Shown piece after piece: positions 26,858 to 36,198 of a DNA stretch of 42,329 bases. The position numbers and the translations under genes were made by a program. The notes below the pieces were generated by a model, which was not told the origin of the DNA, ran no database searches, and was given only the letters and a program-made list of their open reading frames with translations. Source of the DNA: Bacteroidales bacterium. Lineage in GTDB: Bacteria; Bacteroidota; Bacteroidia; Bacteroidales; Bacteroidaceae. Position 1 is the stretch's first letter, and every line of letters begins with the position of its first letter. Where the stretch lies: positions 1-42,329 of the forward strand of contig JAUNNV010000001.1 of the NCBI GenBank assembly GCA_030531335.1. The letters run 5' to 3'.

Positions 26858-27247
26858 ATGGCAAAAAAAACAGTCGCAGTAAAAAAGAGAGTGGTGAAGG
26901 TTGATGCTAATGGACAGCTTCATGTTCATTCATCGTTCAACAACATCATTGTTTCTTTGGCAAATAGTGAAGGTGAAGTCATTTCTTGGTCTTCAGCTGG
27001 TAAGATGGGATTCCGTGGTTCGAAGAAAAACACACCGTATGCAGCTCAGATGGCTGCACAGGATTGTGCAAAGGTTGCGTTTGACCTTGGTCTGCGAAAG
27101 GTAAAGGCATACGTTAAGGGTCCGGGCAACGGCCGTGAATCTGCAATTCGTACCGTTCACGGTGCTGGCATTGAGGTAACTGAGATTATCGACGTTACTC
27201 CGCTTCCACACAATGGGTGTCGTCCTCCAAAGAGAAGAAGAGTATAA
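26858..27247 (+). CDS. rpsK: Ribosomal protein uS11
   Basis: 129 aa. It lines the mRNA channel at the platform and contacts the Shine-Dalgarno/anti-Shine-Dalgarno region. The core [17 protein letters not shown] and the end [18 protein letters not shown] are typical. It follows rpsM by eight nt. Confidence 0.97.
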   Translation: MAKKTVAVKKRVVKVDANGQLHVHSSFNNIIVSLANSEGEVISWSSAGKMGFRGSKKNTPYAAQMAAQDCAKVAFDLGLRKVKAYVKGPGNGRESAIRTVHGAGIEVTEIIDVTPLPHNGCRPPKRRRV

Positions 27248-27280
27248 TAGAACCTGTAACAATTTAATTTTCGATAAAAT

Positions 27281-27886
27281 ATGGCTAGATATACTGGACC
27301 AAAATCTAAGATAGCCCGTAAGTTCGGAGAACCTATCTTTGGGCCTGACAAGGTGCTGTCGAAGAAGAATTACGCTCCCGGACAGCATGGTAATAATCGT
27401 CGCAAGAAGAATTCTGAGTACGGCATCATGTTGGCTGAGAAGCAGAAGGCAAAATACACATACGGTGTGCTCGAAAAGCAGTTCCGTAACATGTTCGTCA
27501 AGGCTTCCCGTTCGACAGGCATTACAGGCGAGGTGCTGTTGCAGAATCTTGAGTCGCGTCTCGACAATGTCGTTTTCCGTTTGGGTATTGCCCCTACACG
27601 TGATGCAGCGCGTCAGTTGGTAAGCCACAAGCACATTGTTGTTGATGGTGAGGTTGTCAATATTCCTTCCTATGCAGTGCAGCCGGGTCAGATTGTTGGT
27701 GTTCGTGAAAAGGCAAAGTCGTTGGAAGTAATCCAGAATGCGCTTGCCGGCTTCAATCACAGTAAGTATCCGTGGATTGAATGGGATGAAAACGCAAAGG
27801 CAGGCAAGTATTTGCATCGGCCGGAACGTGCCGACATTCCTGAAAACATCAAGGAACAACTGATTGTCGAATTGTACTCTAAATAA
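27281..27886 (+). CDS. rpsD: Ribosomal protein uS4, zinc-free form
   Basis: 201 aa, a 16S 5'-domain assembly initiator. It begins [21 protein letters not shown]; the N-terminal region has no Cys cluster, so this is the zinc-independent form. The S4 domain [22 protein letters not shown] is clear near the middle. Twelve nt separate it from rpoA. Confidence 0.96.
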   Translation: MARYTGPKSKIARKFGEPIFGPDKVLSKKNYAPGQHGNNRRKKNSEYGIMLAEKQKAKYTYGVLEKQFRNMFVKASRSTGITGEVLLQNLESRLDNVVFRLGIAPTRDAARQLVSHKHIVVDGEVVNIPSYAVQPGQIVGVREKAKSLEVIQNALAGFNHSKYPWIEWDENAKAGKYLHRPERADIPENIKEQLIVELYSK

Positions 27887-27897
27887 AAAATAAATTC

Positions 27898-28884
27898 ATG
27901 GCGATATTAGCATTTCAAAAACCTGATAAAGTAATAATGTTGGAGTCCGACGATAATTTCGGCAAGTTCGAATTTCGTCCACTCGAACCAGGTTTTGGCA
28001 TTACTATTGGTAATGCGTTGCGCCGAATACTTTTGTCCTCTTTGGAGGGTTATGCCATCAATACCATCAAGATAGAAGGTGTAAGGCATGAGTTCGGCAC
28101 GGTTCCTGGTGTTCTGGAGGATGTTACCAATATTATTCTGAATCTGAAGCAAATCAGGTTCAAGCATGTAGTAGAGGATTTTGACACAGAGAGAGTTTCA
28201 ATCTCTGTCGAGAATTCTAAAGAATTTAAAGCAGGTGACATAAGTAAATATTTGACTGGCTTTGAAGTGTTAAACCCTGAATTAGTTATTTGCCATTTAG
28301 ATTCCAAAGCAACACTCAAAATCGAACTGAGTATCAATAAAGGTCGAGGCTATGTTCTCTCTGATGAGAATCGTGAGTTTTGTACCGATATTAATACAAT
28401 TCCTATTGATTCTATCTATACTCCGATTCGCAATGTCAAGTACCAAGTAGAAAACTATCGTGTCGAGCAGAAAACCGATTATGAGAAGTTGGTGCTTGAA
28501 ATTACTACGGATGGTTCCATACACCCGAAGGAGGCTTTGAAGGATGCGGCTAAGGTGCTTATTCAGCATTTCATGCTCTTTTCTGATGAGCGTATCTCGC
28601 TCGAAAGTCTTGATGTTGAGAACAATGAAGAGTTCGATGAGGAAGCACTGCGAATGCGCCAGCAGCTCAAAAATCGCCTCATCGACATGAATCTCTCCGT
28701 TCGTGCCCTTAATTGCCTCAAGGCAGCCAATGTGGAAACCCTTGGCGACCTTGTGCAGTTGCAGCGCAACGATTTGCTAAAGTTCCGCAACTTCGGTAAG
28801 AAATCGCTCACTGAGCTGGATGGTTTGCTCGCGAGTCTGAATCTGTCGTTTGGAATGGATACATCAAAATATAAACTCAAATAA
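27898..28884 (+). CDS. rpoA: RNA polymerase alpha subunit
   Basis: 328 aa. The N-terminal dimerisation domain ([20 protein letters not shown]) assembles beta and beta-prime. The C-terminal domain ([34 protein letters not shown]) binds upstream DNA and activators. The linker is short. It lies in the alpha operon between rpsD and rplQ. The large subunits RpoB and RpoC are not in this window. Confidence 0.97.
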   Translation: MAILAFQKPDKVIMLESDDNFGKFEFRPLEPGFGITIGNALRRILLSSLEGYAINTIKIEGVRHEFGTVPGVLEDVTNIILNLKQIRFKHVVEDFDTERVSISVENSKEFKAGDISKYLTGFEVLNPELVICHLDSKATLKIELSINKGRGYVLSDENREFCTDINTIPIDSIYTPIRNVKYQVENYRVEQKTDYEKLVLEITTDGSIHPKEALKDAAKVLIQHFMLFSDERISLESLDVENNEEFDEEALRMRQQLKNRLIDMNLSVRALNCLKAANVETLGDLVQLQRNDLLKFRNFGKKSLTELDGLLASLNLSFGMDTSKYKLK

Positions 28885-28896
28885 TGTAAATTTGAA

Positions 28897-29367
28897 ATGA
28901 GACATAATAAGAAATTCAATCATCTTGGTCGTACTGCAGCTCATCGCGCCGCTATGTTGTCCAACATGGCAACCTCGTTGATTATGCACAAAAGAATCAC
29001 TACGACCGTCGCTAAGGCTAAGGCACTCAAAAAATATGTCGAGCCTTTGATCACTAAGTCCAAGCAAGATTCTACCAACTCGCGTCGCGTTGTGTTTAGT
29101 TACTTGCAGGATAAACATGCCATTACTGAACTGTTTTCAACTATTTCTCCAAAGGTAGCGAACCGTCCTGGTGGTTACACTCGTATCATTAAGACAGGCA
29201 ATCGCTTGGGCGACAACGCTCCAATGTGCTTTATCGAACTTGTTGATTTCGATGAGAACATGATGAAGGCTGTAGCGAAGAAGGCTCCACGTACTCGTCG
29301 TTCCAAGAAGTCATCTGCTCCAGCTACTGCTGCTCCAACCGTTGAGGAAGCACCGAAAGCTGAATAA
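28897..29367 (+). CDS. rplQ: Ribosomal protein bL17
   Basis: 156 aa, begins [20 protein letters not shown]. It lies near the tunnel exit. The core ends around residue 125, followed by a Lys/Ser/Ala/Pro/Glu-rich tail ([20 protein letters not shown]) that makes it longer than enteric homologues. Last gene of the superoperon; a strong terminator follows 28 nt later. Confidence 0.96.
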   Translation: MRHNKKFNHLGRTAAHRAAMLSNMATSLIMHKRITTTVAKAKALKKYVEPLITKSKQDSTNSRRVVFSYLQDKHAITELFSTISPKVANRPGGYTRIIKTGNRLGDNAPMCFIELVDFDENMMKAVAKKAPRTRRSKKSSAPATAAPTVEEAPKAE

Positions 29368-29395
29368 TCCAACAAACCAACTAATTGTTTTAAAA

Positions 29396-29427
29396 GGGCT
29401 GCGATATGTTGTCGCAGCCCTTTTTTT
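29396..29427 (+). terminator. Intrinsic terminator of the ribosomal superoperon
   Basis: gggctgcga (29396-29404), loop tatgttg, tcgcagccc (29412-29420), then seven T. A perfect 9-bp stem with a U tract. It separates the ribosomal operon from the CRISPR-Cas locus. Confidence 0.92.
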
Positions 29428-29470
29428 GATGGGTAGATTTTGGTTACATATAGGAAAACGCGTTATTTTG

Positions 29471-29501
29471 TTTACTTGTAAAAACATTTTTATTATATTT
29501 G
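29471..29501 (+). promoter_or_regulatory. Promoter upstream of the XRE-ImmA/cas genes
   Basis: TTTA at 29471-29474, 19 nt, then TATATTTG at 29494-29501, an exact -7 match with a one-mismatch -33. It leaves a short leader before the ATG at 29528. No good promoter is seen between the regulator gene and cas9, so this site may drive the whole cas unit. Confidence 0.6.
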
Positions 29502-29527
29502 TAAACTCATAATAAATCGATATTACC

Positions 29528-30646
29528 ATGCAAACAGACAGTCAATCCCCAGAATTTGCCCGGCTAAGCTCACCCGAAAGGAAAATAGACCCACAAAGAA
29601 TAAAACTGGCGCGTAGGCTGTGCCACTACTCTATGGATGAACTCTGCCGACGAATGGGGGAGGATGCCGTCAGTAAGATGGCAATCTCGAAGATAGAGCG
29701 TGGTATCTTCACCCCATCTCCCAACGTCCTAAAAGCTATGGCCAAAGCCTGCGGAGTGCCGCTCGGCTACTTTTACCGACAAGACATCCACATCGGCCAA
29801 ATGGACTTCCGTTTCTCAGAAAGCATCTCGAAGCGCAAGTCCGAGGAGATACGCGCACAGGTGACGGCGGCCATCATAGACTACGCCATCACCAACTCGT
29901 GCGTGCCGTCCACCAACGAGTTTTTTGCTCCGATGGCACGGACTACCCTACGTACCTACGCCGATGTCGAGGTGGCAGCAAGCCGGCTTCGCCGCAAATG
30001 GTGCATAGGCCTACAGCCGATATTCTCCGTGTATGAATTGTTGCAAAACCATGGCATCCACATTATAGAGCTCGAAATAGATGACTTGAATGTTGACGGC
30101 ATAGCAACGACCATCAATTCCTCGCTGCCCGTGATTGTGGTGAACACCCTGAAGCACACCACCACCGAACGCAAGCGGTTCACGGCACTTCACGAACTCG
30201 CCCATCTGCTGTTTCGCCTGTGCCCGTTGTCGGCTGCCGAACATGAAGAATATGTTGGCGCATTACCTCCGTTGCCCTACAGGGTTTCGCTGAAACATGC
30301 CGACATCGAGCGCCTTTGTAACTTCTTTGCCAACGCCATGCTGTTGCCAAGCCAGGCCGTTGTACGCCGTATAGGTCAGTCGCGATTCGAGTTGGACATG
30401 AGGGAACTCGTCGGTGTCCGCGAGATGTATGGCATCAGCATAGCCGCTATCGTCCACCGCCTCCACGACATGCGCATCATCCCCGACACCCTTTACCACT
30501 ATTTTTTCGAGCACATCATCAGTCCCAACCTTATGGAGGTCGGCTGGGGCACTTTCCCCATCATGGAACATGCCGACATGCCGATGTTGTTGAAGATAAG
30601 GATAGAAAAAGAAAACTCCCCGTTAAAGGACGAGGAGCAGACCTAA
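29528..30646 (+). CDS. XRE-family regulator fused to ImmA/IrrE metallopeptidase-like domain
   Basis: A 372-aa protein in two parts. Residues ~20-75 form a helix-turn-helix domain (KLARRLCHYSMDELCRRMG ... MAISKIERGIFTPSPNVLKAM). Residues ~160-300 form an ImmA/IrrE-type zinc protease domain with HELAH at 222-226 and a likely third ligand in IERLCNFFANAMLLP (Glu ~261). Such proteins typically bind an operator and/or cleave a repressor in response to stress, phage or mobile elements. All expected metal ligands are present, so it is probably active. It lies directly upstream of cas9 in the same direction with no terminator on that strand between them. Whether it regulates the CRISPR system, is itself a defence or stress gene, or is only adjacent cannot be settled here. 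Confidence 0.8.
   Translation: MQTDSQSPEFARLSSPERKIDPQRIKLARRLCHYSMDELCRRMGEDAVSKMAISKIERGIFTPSPNVLKAMAKACGVPLGYFYRQDIHIGQMDFRFSESISKRKSEEIRAQVTAAIIDYAITNSCVPSTNEFFAPMARTTLRTYADVEVAASRLRRKWCIGLQPIFSVYELLQNHGIHIIELEIDDLNVDGIATTINSSLPVIVVNTLKHTTTERKRFTALHELAHLLFRLCPLSAAEHEEYVGALPPLPYRVSLKHADIERLCNFFANAMLLPSQAVVRRIGQSRFELDMRELVGVREMYGISIAAIVHRLHDMRIIPDTLYHYFFEHIISPNLMEVGWGTFPIMEHADMPMLLKIRIEKENSPLKDEEQT
30602..30637 (-). terminator. Intrinsic terminator of the tracrRNA
   Basis: On the - strand: ctcctcgt, a six-base loop, acggggag (30637-30616), then ttttctttttct. Eight pairs including one G-U, with a good U tract. It overlaps the 3' end of the ImmA-type coding sequence on the other strand. Confidence 0.85.
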
Positions 30647-30694
30647 ATGTTTTCACAACGGAATAATCCTTATTGTGAATAGCTACAAATTCGT
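30602..30694 (-). ncRNA. tracrRNA
   Basis: Read on the - strand. Positions 30694-30672 (acgaatttgtagctattcac then aat) are complementary to the first ~24 nt of the crRNA-sense repeat (GTTGTGAATAGCTTACAAAA...), with one bulge, one mismatch and a terminal G-U. It continues with aaggattattccgttgtg, a segment typical of Bacteroidetes tracrRNAs as I recall them, and ends in a terminator hairpin. A consensus promoter lies just upstream (30729-30699). Predicted length is about 93 nt; the exact 5' end is uncertain by several bases. It would pair with pre-crRNA for processing and load into Cas9. It is antisense to the last 45 nt of the ImmA-type gene and to the leader of cas9. Confidence 0.88.
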
Positions 30695-30698
30695 GATG

Positions 30699-30729
30699 CA
30701 AAAGTATGAATATAATCTCAACCAACAAA
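30699..30729 (-). promoter_or_regulatory. tracrRNA promoter
   Basis: On the - strand: TTTG (30729-30726), exactly 19 nt, TACTTTTG (30706-30699). This is a perfect Bacteroidetes vegetative promoter, with the same boxes and spacing as the rpsL promoter. Transcription should begin within a few bases of 30694. The -33 box is about 17 nt from the cas9 start codon on the opposite strand, so polymerase loading here could interfere with cas9 expression. Confidence 0.85.
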
Positions 30730-30745
30730 ATAAATTCGAAAGAAA

Positions 30746-33700
30746 ATGAAAAGAATTTTAGGATTAGACCTTGGCACCACCAGTATCGGGTGGGCATTGG
30801 TCAATGAAGCGGAAAACAAGGAAGAATGTTCTTCCATTATTAAATTAGGTGTAAGGGTCGTTCCACTTACTGTTGATGAACAGGGCAACTACGAAAAAGG
30901 GAAAAGCATAACTACCAATGCCGACAGAAATCTAAAGCATGGAATGCGAATCAATCTCCAGCGTTACAAATTGCGTCGTGCAAAACTCGTTCAGTGCCTA
31001 AAACAGAATGGCATCATAACAGACGATTCCGTTTTGTGTGAATCAGGCAACTCAACTACTTTTCAGACGTATCAACTGAGGGCGAAGTGCGCGACAGAAA
31101 GAATCGAACTCAACGACTTTGCCCGCGTTCTTCTAATGATCAACAAGAAGCGTGGCTACAAAAGTTCCCGCAAAGCCATGTCTGCTGAGGATGGGCAGAT
31201 TATCGACAGCATGGATGTAGCCAAGATCCTTTACGAAAATAATCTCACTCCAGGCCAATATGTTTATCAATTGCTTCGTGATGGAAAGAAGTGCGTTCCT
31301 GACTTTTACCGTTCTGACTTGAATACAGAGCTTGAACGTATTTGGACATTCCAAAAGCGATTCCATGCGGGCATACTTACTGACGACTTCCGTGAGCAAA
31401 TATCGGGTAAGACGAAAGCCAACACATCAAAGATTTTCCATGGCAAATATGGCATTTTCACCGCAGAGAACAAAGGAAGTGAAAAGCGTATCCAATCATA
31501 CCGTTGGCGTGCAGATGCTTTGCAGAAAGAACTTTCACAAAGTGAACTCGCCTACGTTATAGCCGACTTGAATGGAGCCATAAACAATTCAAGCGGTTAT
31601 CTCGGAGCAATCAGCGACCGCAGCAAGGAACTTTTATTCAACAAACTTACCGTTGGTCAGTATCTGATGAAGCAAATAGAAGAAAATCCCAACAAAAGCC
31701 TAAAGAACAAGCCTTTCTACCGCCAAGATTACCTCGACGAGTTTGAGAAAATATGGCAGTGCCAGGCTTCTTTCCATCCAGAACTGACACCCGAATTAAA
31801 GAAAGAAATACGCGACATTGTCATCTTCTATCAGCGTCCGCTGAAAAGCAAGAAGGCAATGCTCGACACTTGTGAATTTGAGAACCGAACCGTATCGTAC
31901 GAAATAGAAGGACGGCAGAAGACAAAGACTGTCGGGCTGAAAGTCTGTCCGAAGGCATCTTTCCTGTTCCAAGAGTTCAAGGTTTGGCAGATACTCAACA
32001 ATATTGTGGTGAGAAATGAGGAGGGCAAACGGCCATTGTTGCAGAATGAGAAAGAATTGCTTTTCAAGGAGCTAACCCTACACGAGAAACTTTCAAAAGC
32101 CGACACCTTGCGACTTCTGTTCAAGCAGCTGAAAGGTTTTGACCTCAATTACATAGAGCTTGAAGGAAACCAATCCATGGCAGCTATCATGCGTGCTTGT
32201 GTCAACATCGTGGCCATGACCGGACATGAGGAACTTGACTACGACAAGACCCTTGCCACAGACATTTACCCTGTTGTCACGGATGTTTTCAAGTCATTGG
32301 GTTTCGCAACCGATTTTCTTTCCTTCGATGCGAGCCTCCAAGGCAAGGATTTTTACACCCAACCTGCATACCGCCTTTGGCATTTGCTCTATTCTTATGA
32401 AGGCGACAAATCCAAGTCGGGCACAGAAAGTCTTGTGCGGAAAATATCAGAACTGACGGGGATGGACAAGGAGTATGCCCAAGTATTGGCCAATGTCACT
32501 TTCGCCGATGACTATGGCAGTCTTAGCGCGAAGGCCATTCGCAACATACTTCCTTTCATGAAGCAAGGGCTGGAGTACAGCATGGCGTGTGAAGAAGCTG
32601 GTTATCGTCACTCGAAGGCATCGCTCACCAAAGAGGAATTGGACAACAAGGTTCTTGTTGACCATATCAGCCTTCTTCCTCGGAACAGTTTGCGTAATCC
32701 TGTCGTGGAGAAGATTATCAATCAAATGGTCAATGTTGTCAACTCCATAGCGGAAACATACGGCAGACCCGACGAAATACGTATTGAGCTTGCACGCGAA
32801 CTGAAGAAAAACGCGCAAGAACGCGAGCAACTTTCGAAAAGCATTAATGTGGCAAAGGAAAATGCAGACAAATACACAGAGATACTAAAGAAGGAATTCG
32901 GACTGCCATACGTCAGCCACAACGACATTGTCAGGTATCGTCTTTATCTCGAATTGGAGCCCAACGGATTCCACACGCTCTATACCAACACATTCATACC
33001 AAAGGAGAAACTGTTTAGCAAGGAGTTCGACATCGAGCACATCATCCCTCAGGCGAGGCTTTTTGACGATTCCTTTTCGAACAAGACCCTTGAAGCACGC
33101 GATGCCAACATTGAGAAAGGCAACTCCACGGCTTACGACTATGTGGTTGCAAAGTGTGGAGAATCTGGCGCAGAGGAGTATAAGAAAAAGATTGATACGA
33201 TGCTTAAGGATGGAGTGATTACGAAATCGAAGCACGACAAACTGCTCATGAAGGAAGCCGATATTCCGGAAGGCTTTATCGAGCGCGACCTCCGCAACTC
33301 GCAGTATATCGCACGCAAGTCGCGCGAGATTCTGGAACAAATGGTGCGCACCGTCGTACCTACCGTTGGTTCCATCACCGAACGCTTACGCGAGGACTGG
33401 CAGCTTGTCGATGTAATGCAGGAGTTGAATTGGAACAAGTACGATGCTCTCGGCATGACGGAGCGCCGTACCGACAAGGATGGGCGCGAAATCAGGAGCA
33501 TTAAGGACTGGACGAAGCGCAACGACCATCGTCATCATGCCATGGATGCCCTTACCATTGCATTCACCACACCAAGCATCGTGCAGTATCTCAACAACCT
33601 AAATGCCCGCAGCGACAAATCGAGTAGCATTTATGCCATAGAGAAAACTTGTCTGGAGCGCGACAAGAGAGGACACCTTCGCTTCATTCCTCCTATGCCT

Positions 33701-34873
33701 ATCAACACTTTCCGTGCTGAGGCAAAGCGTCATCTGGAATCGGTCATCGTGTCGGTCAAGTCAAAGACAAAGGTAGTGACGCGCAATGTCAACAAAACGA
33801 AATGCAAGAGTGGTTACAACAAGAAAGTGCAACTCACTCCGCGTGGTTCGCTCCATAATGAAACCATTTATGGCAGCATACATCAGTATGCCACCCACGA
33901 AGTCAAGGTTGGGGCTTCATTGACAGCCGATCTTATAGCCCTTGTGTCGAAGAAGGCCTATCGCGAAGCCCTTGCCCAACGCTTGGAGCAGTTTGGAGGC
34001 AATCCTAAGAAAGCGTTCACTGGCAAGAACTCGCTTGAGAAGAATCCTATCTATCTCAACGAATCCCACACCGAAACGGTTCCTCCTAAAGTCAAGCTTA
34101 CCGAGCAAGTCACACTATACCCCATTCGCAAGGCTATCGACAAAGACTTGAAGGTCGAAAAAGTTATCGACGTTGGTGTTCGCCGCATCCTTCAGCAACG
34201 TCTCGACAAATTTGGCGGTGATGCCAAAAAAGCCTTTGTCAACCTCGATGAGAATCCAATTTGGCTTAACAAGGAAGCTGGCATCAGCATAAGGCGGGTC
34301 ACCATCACAGGCATTGCCAATGCTACAGCGCTTCGCACCAAGAAAGATCGGTTTGGTCGCGAAATACTCGACGGGGAAGGAAAAACTCAGCCTGTTGATT
34401 TTGTCAATACAGGCAACAACCATCATCTTGCTGTGTTTATGGATGCCGATGGGAAATATCAAGAGCACATCGTGTCGTTCTACGAAGCTACGGCACGCGC
34501 TTCCATGAATCTGCCAATCATCGACCGTCGGTATCGCAGCGAAGACGGATGGAGGTTTCTCTTCTCGCTCAAACAGAATGAATATGTGGTTTTTCCAAAT
34601 CCAGAAACAGGCTTCGACCCACACGAAATCGATCTTCTCAATCCCGACAACTACAGCGTCATCAGCCCGAATCTGTTTCGTGTGCAGAGCTTCTCGACAA
34701 GAGATTATTGGTTCCGGCATCATCTTGAAACCATGTTGGTGGATGACATTACATTAAAGGATACAACATGGAAAAGAATACGTACCGTTGATGGATTGTC
34801 TGGTTTGGTAAAGGTGCGTGTCAACCATATCGGCCAAATTGTTTCGGTCAACGATAACGAGCGTCAATCATGA
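30746..34873 (+). CDS. cas9: CRISPR-associated endonuclease Cas9, type II-C
   Basis: 1375 aa, an RNA-guided nuclease that cuts both strands of target DNA. All catalytic parts are present: RuvC-I ILGLDLGTTSIGW (Asp8), Arg-rich bridge helix RINLQRYKLRRAKLVQ (~72-87), RuvC-II IRIELAREL (Glu681), HNH DIEHIIPQ (His765) with a following SNKTL, and RuvC-III HRHHAMDA (His931, Asp934). It should be active. The locus has cas9-cas1-cas2 only, with no csn2 or cas4, hence II-C. It is long for II-C but in the range of Bacteroidetes members. The C-terminal third holds an internal repeat (about 1073-1105 and 1146-1175: QRLEQFGG..KKAF / QRLDKFGG..KKAF). Its stop overlaps the cas1 start by 4 nt. The leader upstream carries the antisense tracrRNA. 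Confidence 0.96.
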   Translation: MKRILGLDLGTTSIGWALVNEAENKEECSSIIKLGVRVVPLTVDEQGNYEKGKSITTNADRNLKHGMRINLQRYKLRRAKLVQCLKQNGIITDDSVLCESGNSTTFQTYQLRAKCATERIELNDFARVLLMINKKRGYKSSRKAMSAEDGQIIDSMDVAKILYENNLTPGQYVYQLLRDGKKCVPDFYRSDLNTELERIWTFQKRFHAGILTDDFREQISGKTKANTSKIFHGKYGIFTAENKGSEKRIQSYRWRADALQKELSQSELAYVIADLNGAINNSSGYLGAISDRSKELLFNKLTVGQYLMKQIEENPNKSLKNKPFYRQDYLDEFEKIWQCQASFHPELTPELKKEIRDIVIFYQRPLKSKKAMLDTCEFENRTVSYEIEGRQKTKTVGLKVCPKASFLFQEFKVWQILNNIVVRNEEGKRPLLQNEKELLFKELTLHEKLSKADTLRLLFKQLKGFDLNYIELEGNQSMAAIMRACVNIVAMTGHEELDYDKTLATDIYPVVTDVFKSLGFATDFLSFDASLQGKDFYTQPAYRLWHLLYSYEGDKSKSGTESLVRKISELTGMDKEYAQVLANVTFADDYGSLSAKAIRNILPFMKQGLEYSMACEEAGYRHSKASLTKEELDNKVLVDHISLLPRNSLRNPVVEKIINQMVNVVNSIAETYGRPDEIRIELARELKKNAQEREQLSKSINVAKENADKYTEILKKEFGLPYVSHNDIVRYRLYLELEPNGFHTLYTNTFIPKEKLFSKEFDIEHIIPQARLFDDSFSNKTLEARDANIEKGNSTAYDYVVAKCGESGAEEYKKKIDTMLKDGVITKSKHDKLLMKEADIPEGFIERDLRNSQYIARKSREILEQMVRTVVPTVGSITERLREDWQLVDVMQELNWNKYDALGMTERRTDKDGREIRSIKDWTKRNDHRHHAMDALTIAFTTPSIVQYLNNLNARSDKSSSIYAIEKTCLERDKRGHLRFIPPMPINTFRAEAKRHLESVIVSVKSKTKVVTRNVNKTKCKSGYNKKVQLTPRGSLHNETIYGSIHQYATHEVKVGASLTADLIALVSKKAYREALAQRLEQFGGNPKKAFTGKNSLEKNPIYLNESHTETVPPKVKLTEQVTLYPIRKAIDKDLKVEKVIDVGVRRILQQRLDKFGGDAKKAFVNLDENPIWLNKEAGISIRRVTITGIANATALRTKKDRFGREILDGEGKTQPVDFVNTGNNHHLAVFMDADGKYQEHIVSFYEATARASMNLPIIDRRYRSEDGWRFLFSLKQNEYVVFPNPETGFDPHEIDLLNPDNYSVISPNLFRVQSFSTRDYWFRHHLETMLVDDITLKDTTWKRIRTVDGLSGLVKVRVNHIGQIVSVNDNERQS

Positions 34874-35808
34874 TAAAGAAAACCCTTTATTTCGGAAACT
34901 CTGCCTACCTGAGTATGCGTTTGCAACAACTGGTGGTGCAGATTCCCGAAATGCAAAACTCCGGTGACTTCTCTCCCGAGCAGAAGAAAGCTTACGAACG
35001 AACCACCCCCATCGAGGATATTGGTGTGGTGATTCTCGACAACCGTCGCATCACCATCACCAGTGGAGCCATGTCGGCTTTGTTGGCGAACAATGTGGCT
35101 GTCGTTACCTGCGACGAGCACAGCATGCCCAACGGACTGCTCATGCCGCTTGAGTGCAACACACTCCAACATGAGCGGTTCCTTTCCCAAACATCTGCAT
35201 CGCTGCCTCTGCGCAAGCAACTCTGGGCGCAAACCGTCAGGCAGAAGATACTCAATCAGGAGCATGTGCTTCGCACCAATGTGCCAAGTGTGGAAACCAA
35301 TTGCATGAAAGTCTGGGCCGCCAATGTGCGTAGTGGCGACCCTGACAACCTGGAAGCGCGTGCCGCTGCTTACTATTGGAGAAACCTGTTTCCCGACGTC
35401 CCAGATTTCACTCGCAACCGTGAGGGCGTGTCGCCAAACAATCTGCTCAACTATGGCTATGCCATACTTCGTGCGGTCGTTGCCCGCAGCCTTGTGGCAA
35501 GCGGACTTTTGCCCACTCTTGGCATACATCACCACAACCGCTACAACGCCTATTGTCTTGCCGACGACATCATGGAGCCTTATCGCCCATACGTTGATAT
35601 GCTGGTAATCAAGGTGCACCATGAAATGGGCGACACCGACTGCCTCTCGCGGGACTTGAAGGCACAGATGCTACAGATTCCCACTCTCGATGTTGTTGTG
35701 GATGGCAAGCGCAGTCCGCTCATGGTTGCGGCTGGCATTACTGCTGCCTCGCTTGCAAAATGTTATAAAGGAGAGGCTCGATTGGTCTCATATCCTGTAA
35801 TGTCATGA
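34870..35808 (+). CDS. cas1: CRISPR adaptation integrase Cas1
   Basis: 312 aa. With Cas2 it integrates new spacers at the array end. The N-terminal beta domain ([29 protein letters not shown]) and C-terminal helical domain are both present. Metal-binding candidates are Glu162 in [12 protein letters not shown], His in GIHHHNRYN (about 221) and the acidic [11 protein letters not shown]. Length and motifs are typical for type II. It overlaps cas9 and cas2 by 4 nt each (ATGA), implying coupled translation. Confidence 0.95.
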   Translation: MIKKTLYFGNSAYLSMRLQQLVVQIPEMQNSGDFSPEQKKAYERTTPIEDIGVVILDNRRITITSGAMSALLANNVAVVTCDEHSMPNGLLMPLECNTLQHERFLSQTSASLPLRKQLWAQTVRQKILNQEHVLRTNVPSVETNCMKVWAANVRSGDPDNLEARAAAYYWRNLFPDVPDFTRNREGVSPNNLLNYGYAILRAVVARSLVASGLLPTLGIHHHNRYNAYCLADDIMEPYRPYVDMLVIKVHHEMGDTDCLSRDLKAQMLQIPTLDVVVDGKRSPLMVAAGITAASLAKCYKGEARLVSYPVMS

Positions 35809-36149
35809 TAGCCGACCTCAGTCGTTATAGCGAGTATCGTGTCATGTGGATTCTGGTGTTCTTCGACTTGCCTACCGAAACAAAGAAAGACCGCAAAATA
35901 TATCAGGAATTCCGCAAGAACCTGATGCGCGACGGATTCACCATGTTTCAGTTTTCCATCTATCTGCGCCATTGCGCCAGCCGCGAAAACATGGCTGTCC
36001 ACATAAAGAGAGTGCATGAATGGCTTCCCGAATATGGCAAGGTCGGCATACTTACCATCACCGACAAACAATTTGGCGACATGGAAATATTCTATGGCAG
36101 AAAGGCGAAGATTGAAAAACACGTGCCAATACAGCTTGAACTTTTCTAA
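35805..36149 (+). CDS. cas2: CRISPR adaptation protein Cas2
   Basis: 114 aa, the dimeric scaffold of the Cas1-Cas2 integration complex. The ferredoxin-like core starts [21 protein letters not shown], with the conserved Asp after the first strand. It ends with a beta-strand tail (VPIQLELF) that docks on Cas1. Last gene of the cas unit; a long hairpin follows 19 nt later. Confidence 0.94.
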   Translation: MIADLSRYSEYRVMWILVFFDLPTETKKDRKIYQEFRKNLMRDGFTMFQFSIYLRHCASRENMAVHIKRVHEWLPEYGKVGILTITDKQFGDMEIFYGRKAKIEKHVPIQLELF

Positions 36150-36168
36150 GTCCTCTTTGTTAGAAACA

Positions 36169-36198
36169 AGAAATCCCACTCCAAGGAGTGGGATTTCT
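36169..36198. terminator. Long hairpin between cas2 and the CRISPR array
   Basis: agaaatcccactcc (36169-36182) and ggagtgggatttct (36185-36198) are perfect complements; the tip of the stem must open to form a loop. The T run on the + strand is about 15 nt downstream, so it is not a textbook terminator. Its symmetry suits a shared stop for the convergent cas and array transcripts. Confidence 0.65.

Noticed and set aside
29528-30646. Calling the XRE-ImmA-type gene a toxin-antitoxin antitoxin or a phage repressor
   Set aside because: No toxin-like partner or phage gene lies next to it; only cas genes follow. The domain architecture alone does not decide.
30731-30738. TAAATTCG as a cas9-specific -7 promoter box
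   Set aside because: It lies only eight bases before the ATG and has no TTTG at the right distance, so it would give a nearly leaderless mRNA; not supported.
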